Shown one piece after another: positions 21,011 through 29,279 of a stretch of 47,488 nucleotides of DNA. The DNA comes from a bacterium HR24 (GTDB taxonomy: Bacteria > Chloroflexota > Dehalococcoidia > SM23-28-2 > HRBIN24): positions 1-47,488 of the forward strand of contig BEIA01000005.1 in the NCBI GenBank assembly GCA_002898715.1, in the 5' to 3' direction. Below the pieces are notes generated by a model, which ran no database searches, was not told the DNA's origin, and was given only the letters and a program-made list of their open reading frames with translations. Position 1 is the first letter of the stretch. Each line of letters begins with the position of its first letter. The position numbers and the translations under genes are program-made.

Positions 21011-22075
21011 CTAATACGAGAAGGGCCACACCCGGAAGTAGTCCTTTACGTTGCGCCAGAGACGGTTCAGCCCCTCCGGCTCCACCATCAGGAACAGCAT
21101 GATCAGCCCGCCGAACACCATTAGCTTCAGCTGGGACACGAACGTGTCTATGTCCGTCACCGGTAGTACGCCCCGGAAAAATTCCAGGATGTCCTCCAGC
21201 GCCAGGGGCAGCACTACCACGAACACTGCCCCGAAGATGGAGCCGAGGATGCTGCCCAGCCCCCCGATGATGATCATGGCCAGAATCTCTATGGAGCGGC
21301 TGATCTGGAACGCCTCGATAGTGGCCGTGCCCACATAGTACACGTAAAGGGCGCCGGCCACCCCGGCGAAGAAACTGCTGATCATGAACGACAGCAGCTT
21401 GTAGCGGAAAATGTCCACGCCGATGATCTCGGCAGCCACATCGCGGTCGCGGATGGCCACGAAGGCCCGCCCCAACCGGCTGCGGGCGATGTTGAGCCCT
21501 GCTACCACCGCCAGCACTACCAGGGCCAGAACCAGATAGTACTTCTCCAGCTCGGTGTCGAACCGCACCGGGCCGAGGCTGGCGGGCGGCACGATGATGC
21601 TGGCCTGGAACCCTCCCCCGATCCACTCCACGTGGTTAATGATCCACTCGGTGATGAACTGGGCCGCCAGGGTGGCGATGGCCAGGTAGAACCCCTTCAC
21701 CCGCACCGAGGGCAGCCCCACGATGAGGCCGTAGGCGGAGGCGAATACCCCGCCAGCGATGAGGCCCACCCAGAAGGGCACGTCGGCCCGGGTGGTCATG
21801 ATGGCGGCCGTATAGCCCCCGGTGGCCATGAAGGCGGCATGGCCGATGGATATCTGCCCCGTGTAGCCGGTGAGTAGATTGAGCCCGATGGCAGCGACGA
21901 TGGAGATGCCGGCGAAGTTGGCCCAGACGAGGTGCTTGTGGTCCACCACGAACGGAAAGACCAGCGCGAAGAACAGGGCAAATGCCGCCACGGTGATCCG
22001 CGCCAGCGGCACCCCGTACAGGGACATGTCGGCCTGGTAGGTGGTCCGGAAGATGCCGCACTCGCGGTTGATCAT
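21011..22075 (-). CDS. livM: branched-chain-type ABC transporter permease (LivM-like)
   Basis: A 354-residue permease with about nine to ten membrane helices. The LivM core LNLLTGYTGQISIGHAAFM is at about 65-85, and the coupling segment ARSRLGRAFVAIRDRDVAAE at about 205-225, followed by KLLSFMISSFFAGVAGALY. It would pair with LivH to form the membrane channel of the importer. The ATG at 22075 has only a weak AGGG upstream and lies five bases after the livH stop, so translation is probably coupled. An internal ATG at residue 17 is an alternative start, since the first helix begins about residue 25. Confidence 0.92.
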   Translation of the reverse strand: MINRECGIFRTTYQADMSLYGVPLARITVAAFALFFALVFPFVVDHKHLVWANFAGISIVAAIGLNLLTGYTGQISIGHAAFMATGGYTAAIMTTRADVPFWVGLIAGGVFASAYGLIVGLPSVRVKGFYLAIATLAAQFITEWIINHVEWIGGGFQASIIVPPASLGPVRFDTELEKYYLVLALVVLAVVAGLNIARSRLGRAFVAIRDRDVAAEIIGVDIFRYKLLSFMISSFFAGVAGALYVYYVGTATIEAFQISRSIEILAMIIIGGLGSILGSIFGAVFVVVLPLALEDILEFFRGVLPVTDIDTFVSQLKLMVFGGLIMLFLMVEPEGLNRLWRNVKDYFRVWPFSY

Positions 22076-22079
22076 GGCC

Positions 22080-22964
22080 CTACACCCGCTCGATGACCTC
22101 GCGGCCGAACAGTCCGTACGGCCGCACCATTAGCACCAGGAGCATCAGCACGTAAGGCACGAAGTCCTTGAGCCCGCCGCCCACGTACTTGTCAAAATAG
22201 CCTCCGAAGATGTTCTCGCTGGCCCCCACCACCAGCCCGCCGATGATGGTGCCGGCGATGGAGTCCAGACCGCCTAGGATGACCACCGGGAAGACCCTCA
22301 GCCCCAGCAGCGAAAGGTACTGGTCAACGCCTATCTTGTTGCCCCAGACGACACCCCCGGCCACGGCGGTGATGCCCGCCAGGGCCCAGGAAAGGGCGAA
22401 GACGGTGCTGACGCGGATGCCCATGGCCATCGCTGCCTGCTGGTCGTCGGCAACGGCCCGCACGGCGATGCCGCTGCGGGTGCGCTGGAAGAAATAGGCG
22501 AAGCAGGCGAGGAGGAAAAGGGTGATGCCCACCCCGGCCAGGTCGACCGGTGGCACAACGATGCTTTCCAGACGCAGAGGTTGTGCCGGGAGCATCAGGT
22601 CCAGGTTCTTCTTGTCGACCCCCCACATGACCGGCGCGAAGCCCCGCAGGAAGATGCCCAGCCCCAGCGTAGCCATGATCATGCCGATGACGGGCCGGCC
22701 GATCATGGGCCGCAGGACGCCTCGCTCCAGGACGAAACCGAACAGCACCATCAGCAGCAGCGATAAGCCGATGGCTGCTGCCAGAGGGAGGCCATAAAGT
22801 CCGACAAAAGCCGTAATCAGGAAGCCCGCCAGCATCATCATCTCGCCCACAGCGAAATTGATGACGCTAGTGGCCTTGTAGATGAGGACGAAGCCCAGGG
22901 CCACCAGGGCATAGATGCAGCCCAGGGTCAGGCCCTTCACCAGCAGCGACAGGAAGAAGTCCAC
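22080..22964 (-). CDS. livH: branched-chain-type ABC transporter permease (LivH-like)
   Basis: A 294-residue permease with about eight helices. LTLGCIYALVALGFVLIYKATSV at the N-terminus and the coupling segment TRSGIAVRAVADDQQAAMAMGI (about 165-185) are diagnostic of LivH, as is the PVVILGGLDSIAGTIIGGL stretch. It starts at GTG (22964) with AGGGAGG about nine bases upstream. The gene sits two bases after the acyl-CoA synthetase stop and four before livM, a tight translationally coupled block. Confidence 0.92.
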   Translation of the reverse strand: MDFFLSLLVKGLTLGCIYALVALGFVLIYKATSVINFAVGEMMMLAGFLITAFVGLYGLPLAAAIGLSLLLMVLFGFVLERGVLRPMIGRPVIGMIMATLGLGIFLRGFAPVMWGVDKKNLDLMLPAQPLRLESIVVPPVDLAGVGITLFLLACFAYFFQRTRSGIAVRAVADDQQAAMAMGIRVSTVFALSWALAGITAVAGGVVWGNKIGVDQYLSLLGLRVFPVVILGGLDSIAGTIIGGLVVGASENIFGGYFDKYVGGGLKDFVPYVLMLLVLMVRPYGLFGREVIERV

Positions 22965-22966
22965 GG

Positions 22967-24892
22967 CTACCTACCTCCCTGGACGCCGGCCGCCGCTTCC
23001 GCCGGCTCCCGCACGTCGAAGATGGGCACGATGCCCCGGACCTCCGCCCTGCGACCGTCCTCGTAGGTGATGGTGGCAGTGACCTCCACCTGGGGGGCAT
23101 CGCTGTACAGGGCGTCGATGAGGCTGGCGTACTTCTGAGCGATGAGCCGCCGGCGCACCTTGCGCGTGCGCGTGATCTCCTCGTCGTCGGGGTCCAGCTC
23201 CTTGTGGAGGATGAGGAACCGGCGGATCCGCGTCTCCGGCGGGAGGTCGCGGTTGACCCTCTCCACCTCCCGATAGATGAGCTGGCCGACCTGCGGCTTC
23301 TGGGAGAGGTCCATATAGCTGGTGTAGGCGACGCCATTCTTCTCGGCCCACTTGCCCACCGTCTGGGCGTCAATGTTGACCAGCGCGGCCACATAAGGGC
23401 GGTCCGGGCCCAGGGCCACCGCCTCCTTGATGTAGGGGCTGAACTTGAGCTTGTTCTCGATCCACTGGGGTGCGAAGGTGGTGCCGTCGGCAAGGCGGGT
23501 CACGTCCTTCAGCCGGTCGATGATCACCAGCTGTCCGTCGGGGGTGAAGAAGCCGGCGTCGCCGGTGCGCAGCCAGCCGTCCTCCAGGGCCTCGGCGGTA
23601 GCCTCCGGGTTCTTGAAGTAGCCCTGGAAGACGCCCGGGCTCTTGATGAGCACCTCCCCCTCCTCGGAGATGCGCACCTCCACCCCGGGCAGGGGGCGGC
23701 CCACCGTGTCCGGGCGCACCTCGCCGTCGCGCTGGACCGTGGCCAGGGCGGAGCATTCGGTGCAGCCGTAGACCTGCTTCAGGTTGATGCCCAGCGAACG
23801 GAAGTAGCTCAACACCTCGGGGCCGATGGCCGCCCCGCCCGTGTAGGCGAAGCGGATGCGGCGCAGGCCGATGTGGTCGCGGATGGGGCCGTACACCAGG
23901 AAGTCGCCCAACTGGTAGAGGAGGCGCAGCCAGACCGGCACGCCCTTGCCCTGGCTGCGGCGGGCCTCCACCGCCTGGGCCACCCGCATGCACAGGTGGT
24001 AGATGCGCCGCTTGACCCAGTCAGCGTCCTCGACGCGTACCTGCAGCGAGGCCAGCAGGTTCTCCCAGATACGGGGCGGCGCCACGATAAAGTGGGGCCC
24101 GATCTCGCGCAGGTCGCGCTGCACCGTCTCCGGCTCCTCGGGGATGTTGATGGCGAAGCCCACCTTGTGGGAAAGGGACAGGGACCAGAAGGTGTCGCCG
24201 ATCCAGGCCATGGGCAGGTAGGCCATCAGCTCGTCGTCGGGCCGGTAGCGGTCCACCTGCAGCAAAGCCTCGCCCACGGAGAGGAGGTTGCGGTGGCTGA
24301 GCATGGCCCCCTTGGGGAAGCCAGTCGTGCCCGAGGTGTAGGAGATGACGGCGATGTCCTCGGCCCGCGTCTGTTCCACCTGCTCTTCGAAGTAGCTCGG
24401 GTTCTTGCGCTCGAACTCCCGGCCCAGTTCCTGCACCTCGGCCAGGGCCATCAGCCAGGGATCGCGGTAGTGGCGCATGCCCTTGGGGTCGTCGTAGATC
24501 ACCCTCTCCACATAGGGCAGCTCCTCCCGCAAAGACAGCAGCTTGTCTACCTGCTCCTGGTCTTCGGCCAGGACGAACTTGGCCTCGGAGTGGTGGATAA
24601 CGTACTGCACCTCGCGAGCGATGGCGTCCTGGTAGATGGGTACGGCCACCCCGCCCAGCGACTGGGCCGCCACGAAGGCCCAGTAGAGCTGGGGCCGGTT
24701 GTCGCCGATGATGGCCAGCTTATCGCCGCGCTGGAAGCCCAGCACCGCCAGCCCCAGCGCCAGGGCCTTGACGTTCTCGTAGGACTGGGCCCAGGTATAG
24801 GTCTGCCAGATGCCGTACTCCTTCTCCCGCACGGCAGGCTTGCTGGCCAGGTGGCGGGCGTTGTGGACCAGGAGCTTGGGGATGGTGTCCAC
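22967..24892 (-). CDS. long-chain-type acyl-CoA synthetase (AMP-binding) embedded in the liv operon
   Basis: A 641-residue adenylate-forming enzyme of the long-chain acyl-CoA synthetase (FadD/ACSL-like) group. It has ISYTSGTTGFPKGAM (phosphate loop, about 180), the aryl/acyl specificity segment YGCTECSALATVQ near residue 375, GDAGFFTPDGQLVIIDRLKD (hinge and A8) and a C-terminal domain with TRTRKVRRR in place of the usual catalytic-lysine A10 region. It would convert a free acid, ATP and CoA to an acyl-CoA as it enters the cell. The GTG start has AGGGAGG upstream. It lies between livG and livH with gaps of six and two bases, so it is part of the transporter operon. Confidence 0.9.
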   Translation of the reverse strand: MDTIPKLLVHNARHLASKPAVREKEYGIWQTYTWAQSYENVKALALGLAVLGFQRGDKLAIIGDNRPQLYWAFVAAQSLGGVAVPIYQDAIAREVQYVIHHSEAKFVLAEDQEQVDKLLSLREELPYVERVIYDDPKGMRHYRDPWLMALAEVQELGREFERKNPSYFEEQVEQTRAEDIAVISYTSGTTGFPKGAMLSHRNLLSVGEALLQVDRYRPDDELMAYLPMAWIGDTFWSLSLSHKVGFAINIPEEPETVQRDLREIGPHFIVAPPRIWENLLASLQVRVEDADWVKRRIYHLCMRVAQAVEARRSQGKGVPVWLRLLYQLGDFLVYGPIRDHIGLRRIRFAYTGGAAIGPEVLSYFRSLGINLKQVYGCTECSALATVQRDGEVRPDTVGRPLPGVEVRISEEGEVLIKSPGVFQGYFKNPEATAEALEDGWLRTGDAGFFTPDGQLVIIDRLKDVTRLADGTTFAPQWIENKLKFSPYIKEAVALGPDRPYVAALVNIDAQTVGKWAEKNGVAYTSYMDLSQKPQVGQLIYREVERVNRDLPPETRIRRFLILHKELDPDDEEITRTRKVRRRLIAQKYASLIDALYSDAPQVEVTATITYEDGRRAEVRGIVPIFDVREPAEAAAGVQGGR

Positions 24893-24898
24893 GCCTGT

Positions 24899-25687
24899 CT
24901 ACCTCCCTTTCTGGGCCACGGCCTCCCCGAGGTAGGCCTTGATGGCCCGGGGGTCGTTGGCCACCTCCTCCGGCTTGCCCTCGCAGATCTTCTCCCCCAG
25001 GTCGAGGACGATGACCCGGTCGGAGATGTCCATGACTACGCCCATGTCGTGCTCGATGAGGATGATGCCGATGCCCATCTCCTCCTGGACGTCGAGGATG
25101 AAGCGGGCCATGTCCTCCTTCTCGTCCAGGTTCATGCCCGCCATGGGCTCGTCCAGAAGCAGCAGTTCGGGCTCCAGGGCCAGGGCGCGGCCCAGCTCCA
25201 CCCGCTTCTGCAGGCCGTAGGCCAGGGCGCCCGCCGGCACCTTGCGTATGTGCTCGATCTCCAAGAAATCGATGATGCGCTCCACCACCTCGCGGTGGCG
25301 CACCTCCTCCATCTGCGCAGGGCCCCAGTAGAGGGCGCAGGCGAAGACGCCCGAGCGCATCTTCACGTGCCGCCCCAGCATGATGTTGTCCAGCACGCTC
25401 ATGCCCCGGAACAGGGCCAGGTTCTGGAAGGTGCGGGCGATCCCCAGGGCGGCGATGCGGTGCGGCCGCAGGCGGGTGATATCCTTCCCCTTGAAGAGGA
25501 TGCGGCCGCGCTGGGGATGGTAGTGGCCGCAGATGGCGTTGATGAGGGTGGTCTTGCCAGCCCCGTTGGGGCCGATGATAGCCAGGATCTCGCCCTTGAG
25601 GGCCTGGAAACTCACTCCGCGCAGGGCGTGCACACCGCCGAACGATACGTGCACATCCTGCACGTCCAGCAGGGGCGGCTCGTCCAT
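24899..25687 (-). CDS. livG: branched-chain-type ABC transporter ATP-binding protein (LivG-like), first gene of the operon
   Basis: A 262-residue ATPase: Walker A GPNGAGKTT, the LivG-type 'GIARTFQNLALFRGMSVLDNIMLG' segment, signature ALAYGLQKRVELGRAL, Walker B LLLLDEPMAGMN, and a C-terminal KAYLGE motif normal for LivG. It partners LivF. The ATG at 25685-25687 has GGAGGC upstream and a consensus promoter 30-58 bases upstream, so this is the first gene of livG-ACS-livH-livM-livK-livF. Confidence 0.92.
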   Translation of the reverse strand: MDEPPLLDVQDVHVSFGGVHALRGVSFQALKGEILAIIGPNGAGKTTLINAICGHYHPQRGRILFKGKDITRLRPHRIAALGIARTFQNLALFRGMSVLDNIMLGRHVKMRSGVFACALYWGPAQMEEVRHREVVERIIDFLEIEHIRKVPAGALAYGLQKRVELGRALALEPELLLLDEPMAGMNLDEKEDMARFILDVQEEMGIGIILIEHDMGVVMDISDRVIVLDLGEKICEGKPEEVANDPRAIKAYLGEAVAQKGR

Positions 25688-25716
25688 ACAAGCCTCCGCT
25701 TCTGGGTTGCACCAAT

Positions 25717-25745
25717 TCTATAGGAAGCTCTAAGGGTGTTGTCAA
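25717..25745 (-). promoter_or_regulatory. promoter of the liv/acyl-CoA synthetase operon
   Basis: On the minus strand TTGACA (complement of 25740-25745), 17 bases, TATAGA (complement of 25717-25722): close to consensus. The leader to the livG ATG is about 23 bases. Confidence 0.8.
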
Positions 25746-25802
25746 GGGGTCCCCAAAATAATTGAACGGCAGCAAACAGTTGCCTTTTCGGACGGCATAC
25801 AC

Positions 25803-25831
25803 TTGCGTCCCCGGCGCTAAACCGACAGGAT
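25803..25831 (+). promoter_or_regulatory. weak candidate promoter for the FAH-family gene
   Basis: TTGCGT (25803-25808), 17 bases, CAGGAT (25826-25831). The -10 element is poor, but spacing is ideal and a palindrome follows directly. Confidence 0.3.
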
Positions 25832-25842
25832 GTTGAATTAGG

Positions 25843-25860
25843 CAACCTGCCGGCAAGTTG
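25843..25860. promoter_or_regulatory. near-perfect 18-base palindrome, candidate operator
   Basis: CAACCTGCCGGCAAGTTG is symmetric at 16 of 18 positions (8 of 9 base pairs). It lies 22 bases before the FAH-family ATG and between that gene and the divergent liv operon. The size and symmetry suit a TetR- or GntR-type dimer. A related half-site (GGCAGCAAACAGTTGCC) lies in the same intergenic region. The regulator is not encoded nearby. Confidence 0.4.
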
Positions 25861-25881
25861 TCGCCCTTGAAGGAGGAGGAG

Positions 25882-26793
25882 ATGCGTTTGGTCACCTTTC
25901 AAGCAGGGGATGGCCGGCCCCGGCCCGGCGTCCTGACCGACGACGGCATCGTGGACCTGGCGCCTGAATTCGCCTCGGTGCTGGAGGTCGTGGTGGGCGG
26001 CCAGGAGGCGCTGGAGCGGGCGCGTCAGGTGGTGTCCCGCCGGCGCCCGGCCCACGACCTCGCCTCGGTGCGGCTCATGGCGCCCATACCTCAGCCCCGC
26101 CGCTGCCTCTTCGCCGTGGGCTGGAACTACCTGGCCCACTTCGAGGAGTCCCGCTCCCAGGGCAAGGCCCAGGAGCTGCCCGAGCACCCAACCTTCTTCA
26201 CCAAGCCGACCACGGTGGTCACTGGCCCGTACGACGATATCCCGGTGGACGAGGAGCTATCGCAGCAGTGGGACTACGAGGGGGAGCTGGCGGTGGTCAT
26301 AGGCCCGGGCGGGCGGAGCATCCCGCCCGAGCGGGCCATGGAGCATGTCTTCGGCTATATGCTGGGCAACGACGTCAGCACCCGTGACCTGCAGCGACGG
26401 CACGGCGGCCAGTGGCTCAAGGGCAAGGCCATGGACGGCTCCTGCCCGCTGGGGCCCTGGCTGGTCACCGCCGACGAGGTGCCCGACCCGCATGACCTAT
26501 GGCTGCGCTGCTGGGTCAACGGCGAGCTGAGGCAGGAGGCCAGCACCCGCCAGATGGTGTTCAGAGTGCCGCGGATCATCGCCGAGCTGTCGTGGGGCAT
26601 GACCCTGCTGCCGGGGGACATCGTCCTCACTGGGACGCCGGAAGGCGTCGGCTATGCACGCACCCCGCCGGCCTTCCTCCGCCCCGGCGACGAAGTCGTG
26701 GTCAGGATCGAGGGCATCGGCGAGCTGCGCAACCGCGTGGTGGCGGCCTCCCTCGCCCGTTACCAGCCATGCCGGACCGAGGGCAGCCCTTGA
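25882..26793 (+). CDS. fumarylacetoacetate hydrolase (FAH) family protein
   Basis: A 303-residue protein with an N-terminal lid (about 1-65) and the FAH catalytic domain. The metal ligands are E133 and E135 in W-D-Y-E-G-E-L and D164 in GYMLGNDVSTRDLQ, with the lysine in WLKGKAMDG and the TGTPEGVGYA loop completing the site. Family members hydrolyse C-C bonds of acylpyruvates or isomerise or decarboxylate 2-oxo-enoic acids during aromatic breakdown. The exact reaction is not readable. The ATG at 25882 is preferred over an upstream in-frame TTG (25858) because GGAGGAGG lies immediately upstream of it. It is divergent from the liv operon and followed by an enoyl-CoA hydratase. Confidence 0.9.
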   Translation: MRLVTFQAGDGRPRPGVLTDDGIVDLAPEFASVLEVVVGGQEALERARQVVSRRRPAHDLASVRLMAPIPQPRRCLFAVGWNYLAHFEESRSQGKAQELPEHPTFFTKPTTVVTGPYDDIPVDEELSQQWDYEGELAVVIGPGGRSIPPERAMEHVFGYMLGNDVSTRDLQRRHGGQWLKGKAMDGSCPLGPWLVTADEVPDPHDLWLRCWVNGELRQEASTRQMVFRVPRIIAELSWGMTLLPGDIVLTGTPEGVGYARTPPAFLRPGDEVVVRIEGIGELRNRVVAASLARYQPCRTEGSP

Positions 26794-26859
26794 CACCCTC
26801 AGTGGAGGTAGCGATGCTTTCGTTTACCCGGGCCTCGAGCCCACAGGGAGGTGGTTCCC

Positions 26860-27627
26860 GTGTCCGAGCTGGTGAGGGTAGCCCACGACGGCCCCGTGTG
26901 CGAGATCGTCCTCAACCGGCCCGACCGTCTGAACGCCATCAACGCCGAGATGGTGTCCCAGTTGCACGCGGCCCTGGACTCTCTGGGGCCGGCGCGGGCC
27001 CTGCTCCTGTGGGGCGAGGGCCGGGCCTTCTCGGCGGGGCGAGACCTGGCCGAGATAGAGCTCGGCAAGGAGGACGCCGCTCGCGTCCTGCGCGAGGGGT
27101 TGCATCCGCTCTTCCTGCGGCTCTACAACCTGTCCGTGCCGACCATCGCAGCGGTGCAGGGGGCATGCCTTGGGGCCGGGCTCGGCCTGGCCCTGGCCTG
27201 CGACGTGGTGCTGGCGGCGGAGGACGCCGTATTCGCCTCGCCATTCGGGCGCATCGGCGCCGTACTGGACTCGGGCGGCCACTTCCACTTCGTTCGCCTG
27301 CTGGGCCGGCAGCGGGCCATGGACCTGATCTATACTGGCCGGCGGCTGACCGGCAGGGAGGCGGAGGCCCTGGGCCTGGTCAGCAGGGCCTTGCCGGCCG
27401 ACCAGTTACTGACGGCAGCGCGCGAGCTGGCCCAGGCGGTGGCCCGCGGGCCTACCCTGGCCTTCCGCCTCTCCAAGCGCATCGCCCAGGCGGCCATGAC
27501 CTCCGACTACGCCTCGGTGCTGGACATGGAGGCGGAAGCACAGGGGGCAGCCTCCCGCAGCTACGATTTCCAGGAAGGGGTGCGCTCCTTTCTGGAGAAG
27601 CGTGAGCCGGCCTTCCGGGGCGAGTGA
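26860..27627 (+). CDS. enoyl-CoA hydratase/isomerase, PaaG-like
   Basis: A 255-residue crotonase-fold protein: IVLNRPDRLNAIN at the N-terminus, the oxyanion-hole segments GRAFSAGRDLAEI and GACLGAGLGLALACDVV, and the C-terminal trimerisation helix. The segment after the second acid position reads F-G-R-I-G-A-V-L-D-S-G-G. It lacks the Glu pair of hydratases and resembles the IGLVPDSGG motif of PaaG-type ring isomerases, where an aspartate serves. An isomerase role on an unsaturated or aromatic CoA ester is therefore more likely than hydration. The GTG at 26860 was chosen (GGGAGG eight bases before it) over the GTG at 26851, which overlaps that ribosome binding site. Confidence 0.85.
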   Translation: MSELVRVAHDGPVCEIVLNRPDRLNAINAEMVSQLHAALDSLGPARALLLWGEGRAFSAGRDLAEIELGKEDAARVLREGLHPLFLRLYNLSVPTIAAVQGACLGAGLGLALACDVVLAAEDAVFASPFGRIGAVLDSGGHFHFVRLLGRQRAMDLIYTGRRLTGREAEALGLVSRALPADQLLTAARELAQAVARGPTLAFRLSKRIAQAAMTSDYASVLDMEAEAQGAASRSYDFQEGVRSFLEKREPAFRGE

Positions 27628-27631
27628 CGCC

Positions 27632-28066
27632 CTACTGCTGCTGGGAGCGTAGCCGGCGCTCCAGCTCGTCGGGCGGCACGTCCTCGATGTGGGTGGCGAT
27701 CCACCAGCGGTTCCCGCAGGGGTCCTCCACCGCGCCGGCCCGGTCGCCGTAGAAGTGGTCCATGGGCTCGGCCAGCGAAGTCGCCCCGGCCTGCAGGGCA
27801 CGTCGGTAGACAGCGTCGGCGTCCTCCACGTACAGGTAGAGCATGGCCGGCGTGGGCGGGTTCTGGTCCGAGGCGTCGGAGAACATGATGATGGAGTCCC
27901 CCACCCTCACTTCGGCATGCATGACATTGCCCTCTGGCCCGGGCATGCGGAGCACCTCCTCCGCCCCGAAGGCGTCCTTCAGGAAGTCGTTGAAACGGGC
28001 CGCCCCCCTGACCATCAGATACGGGGTGACGCTGTGGAAGCCTTCGGGGATGGGCCTCACTGCCAT
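27632..28066 (-). CDS. VOC/PhnB-type glyoxalase-fold protein
   Basis: A 144-residue protein of the vicinal-oxygen-chelate superfamily, PhnB/YdaE-like: SVTPYLMVRGAARFNDFLKDAFGAEE opens the first beta-alpha-beta module, and DPCGNRWWIATH closes the second. Such proteins are glyoxalase-like, resistance or unknown; the residues seen (H near 36, E/D near the end) do not identify a substrate. The ATG at 28066 follows GGAGGA; a longer in-frame extension to 28126 lacks a ribosome binding site and is not used. It is convergent with the PaaG-like gene, with a four-base gap. Confidence 0.85.
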   Translation of the reverse strand: MAVRPIPEGFHSVTPYLMVRGAARFNDFLKDAFGAEEVLRMPGPEGNVMHAEVRVGDSIIMFSDASDQNPPTPAMLYLYVEDADAVYRRALQAGATSLAEPMDHFYGDRAGAVEDPCGNRWWIATHIEDVPPDELERRLRSQQQ

Positions 28067-28192
28067 AGCGCAAGTCCTCCTTCCCGGCCGACGGCCGTGC
28101 GTTGCCGACGCGGGGAATTGTACCACGGGGGAGACGGCGTTCCGTTAGGGCCTTTTGGGGGAAGTGGCACCCTGTTTCGGGATGGTGGGCCC

Positions 28193-28269
28193 TGGCACCC
28201 CCGGTGGGACTCGAACCCACGGTCTCCGGCTCCGGAGGCCGGCGCTCTCTCCTACTGAGCTACGGGGGC
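28193..28269 (-). tRNA. tRNA-Arg (CCG)
   Basis: On the minus strand a complete cloverleaf: acceptor GCCCCCG/CGGGGGT, D-arm GCTC...GAGC, anticodon stem CCGGC/GCCGG with loop CTCCGGA (anticodon CCG, complement of 28233-28235), T-arm GTGGG-TTCGAGT-CCCAC, and encoded CCA (28193-28195). Confidence 0.95.
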
Positions 28270-28286
28270 ACCCTGCACCAGACTAA

Positions 28287-28316
28287 ATGATACGTGGGGC
28301 AGGAGGGGCCTTTCAA
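28287..28316 (-). promoter_or_regulatory. promoter of tRNA-Arg
   Basis: TTGAAA (complement of 28311-28316), 18 bases, TATCAT (complement of 28287-28292) on the minus strand; the tRNA begins about 11 bases after the likely start. The -35 lies in a small palindrome GGCCTT-TC-AAGGCC. Confidence 0.6.
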
Positions 28317-28430
28317 GGCCACGACCTGCGCAGCGGCCGTAGGTCGACTGAACCGGCTGGCAGCAGGGGCGCCAGGTCGATAATATAAGGGATGGCGGCC
28401 CGCTCTCCAGCAGGGGCCTGCCAGCCGTGG

Positions 28431-28505
28431 GCCACCGTAGCTCAGCGGCAGAGCAGCGGTTTCGTAAACCGCGTGTCGTGGGTTCGAGTCCCACCGGTGG
28501 CTCCA
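28431..28505 (+). tRNA. tRNA-Thr (CGT)
   Basis: A complete cloverleaf: acceptor GCCACCG/CGGTGGC, D-arm GCTC...GAGC, anticodon stem GCGGT/ACCGC with loop TTCGTAA (anticodon CGT at 28463-28465), T-arm GTGGG/CCCAC and encoded CCA. AT-rich bases at 28379-28389 (GATAATATAAG) may be its -10 region. Confidence 0.95.
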
Positions 28506-28564
28506 GACCCAACACCCGCACGGCCCGCCCTCCGGTGCCCATCGACGCCAACGTGGACCCGGAT

Positions 28565-29062
28565 GGCTCCTCATCAATCAGTGTGGATTTGGCTAAGGAT
28601 TCTTAGCAGGAAGCTGCCTTCCTTCCTGTAGCCGTAACCCCTCCGCTTGAGGGCCTTGATGCGGTTGTGCTTGCCCTCCACCAGGGCATTGGTGATGGAA
28701 TAGCGCCAGTAATTGAGCACCTCCCGCTGCCAGCGCTTGAGGGTGCGGGCTGTCCGCTGAAAGGGCGCCAGGCCACTAGCCCCCGCCTCCTGGGGCCAGC
28801 GGCCCAGGGCCGCCTCTGCCTGCTCGAGCCTGGGCAGCCGGTAGAGGGAGCGCAGGGACTCCTTCAGGCCCCAGGCCTGGGCGAGCCTGCCGTCGGCGAG
28901 GAGGGCAGCGGCAAGCCTCCTACCCTCGGCGGGCCCGAGCCTTTCCCCTCCCCGCTGGAGGAGCCAGCAAAAGCCCCAGGGCCTGTGCCGCCGCTCGTAA
29001 CCGGCGCATCTGGCAGAGGGGACTAGGGCGCTGGCCTCAGTCATCGGCCCGGGCCTCCTCAC
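28565..29062 (-). pseudogene. ISL3-family transposase remnant (C-terminal part)
   Basis: The open frame from 29062 to 28574 codes 162 residues. From about residue 30 onward it matches the C-terminal third of ISL3-family transposases: a leucine-rich helical region, then LKRWQREVLNYWRYSITNAL and VEGKHNRIKALKRRGYGYR, which holds the last acid of the DDE triad. The N-terminal zinc-binding/HTH part and the first two catalytic aspartates are absent, so it cannot transpose. GGCTCCTCATCAATCAGTG at 28565 resembles an ISL3 terminal inverted repeat next to the transposase 3' end; the other end is gone. It is a relic lying between tRNA-Thr and tRNA-Ala. No ribosome binding site or promoter of its own is seen. 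Confidence 0.75.
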
Positions 29063-29082
29063 GAGGCGAGCCCTCCCCGCCG

Positions 29083-29112
29083 TTGACCCCCCGGCTGTCG
29101 GCAGCCTAAAAT
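29083..29112 (+). promoter_or_regulatory. promoter of tRNA-Ala
   Basis: TTGACC (29083-29088), 18 bases, TAAAAT (29107-29112); the tRNA starts 12 bases after the -10 element. Confidence 0.65.
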
Positions 29113-29123
29113 CGCTAGCGGGT

Positions 29124-29198
29124 GGGGATATAGCTCAGCGGGAGAGCGCCGCGTTCGCAACGCGGAGGCCGCGGGTTCGAATCCCGCTATCTCCACCA
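29124..29198 (+). tRNA. tRNA-Ala (CGC)
   Basis: A complete cloverleaf: acceptor GGGGATA/TATCTCC (one G-U pair), D-arm GCTC...GAGC, anticodon stem CCGCG/CGCGG with loop TTCGCAA (anticodon CGC at 29156-29158), T-arm GCGGG/CCCGC, discriminator A and encoded CCA. Confidence 0.95.
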
Positions 29199-29215
29199 CG
29201 AGCCTCGAACCTGCC

Positions 29216-29243
29216 GGGCCGCGGGGGCGACCCTCCGCGGCCC
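29216..29243 (+). terminator. hairpin after tRNA-Ala
   Basis: GGGCCGCGG (29216-29224) pairs perfectly with CCGCGGCCC (29235-29243) across a ten-base loop, 17 bases after the tRNA. There is no long T-run, so it is a probable but not certain terminator. Confidence 0.55.
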
Positions 29244-29279
29244 GTTCCCGTCCCACCCCTGCTCCCTCCCGGGCGGCTC

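Noticed and set aside
26814-27605. Open frame starting at ATG 26814 with a good GGAGG upstream, overlapping the crotonase gene in another frame
   Set aside because: The product is Arg/Pro/Gly-rich with no family features, and the crotonase frame (start 26860) has its own ribosome binding site and a complete domain. The ATG may at most give an unproductive start.
28565-29062. Intact insertion sequence
   Set aside because: Only the C-terminal third of the transposase is present, there is one candidate end, and no target duplication could be recognised.
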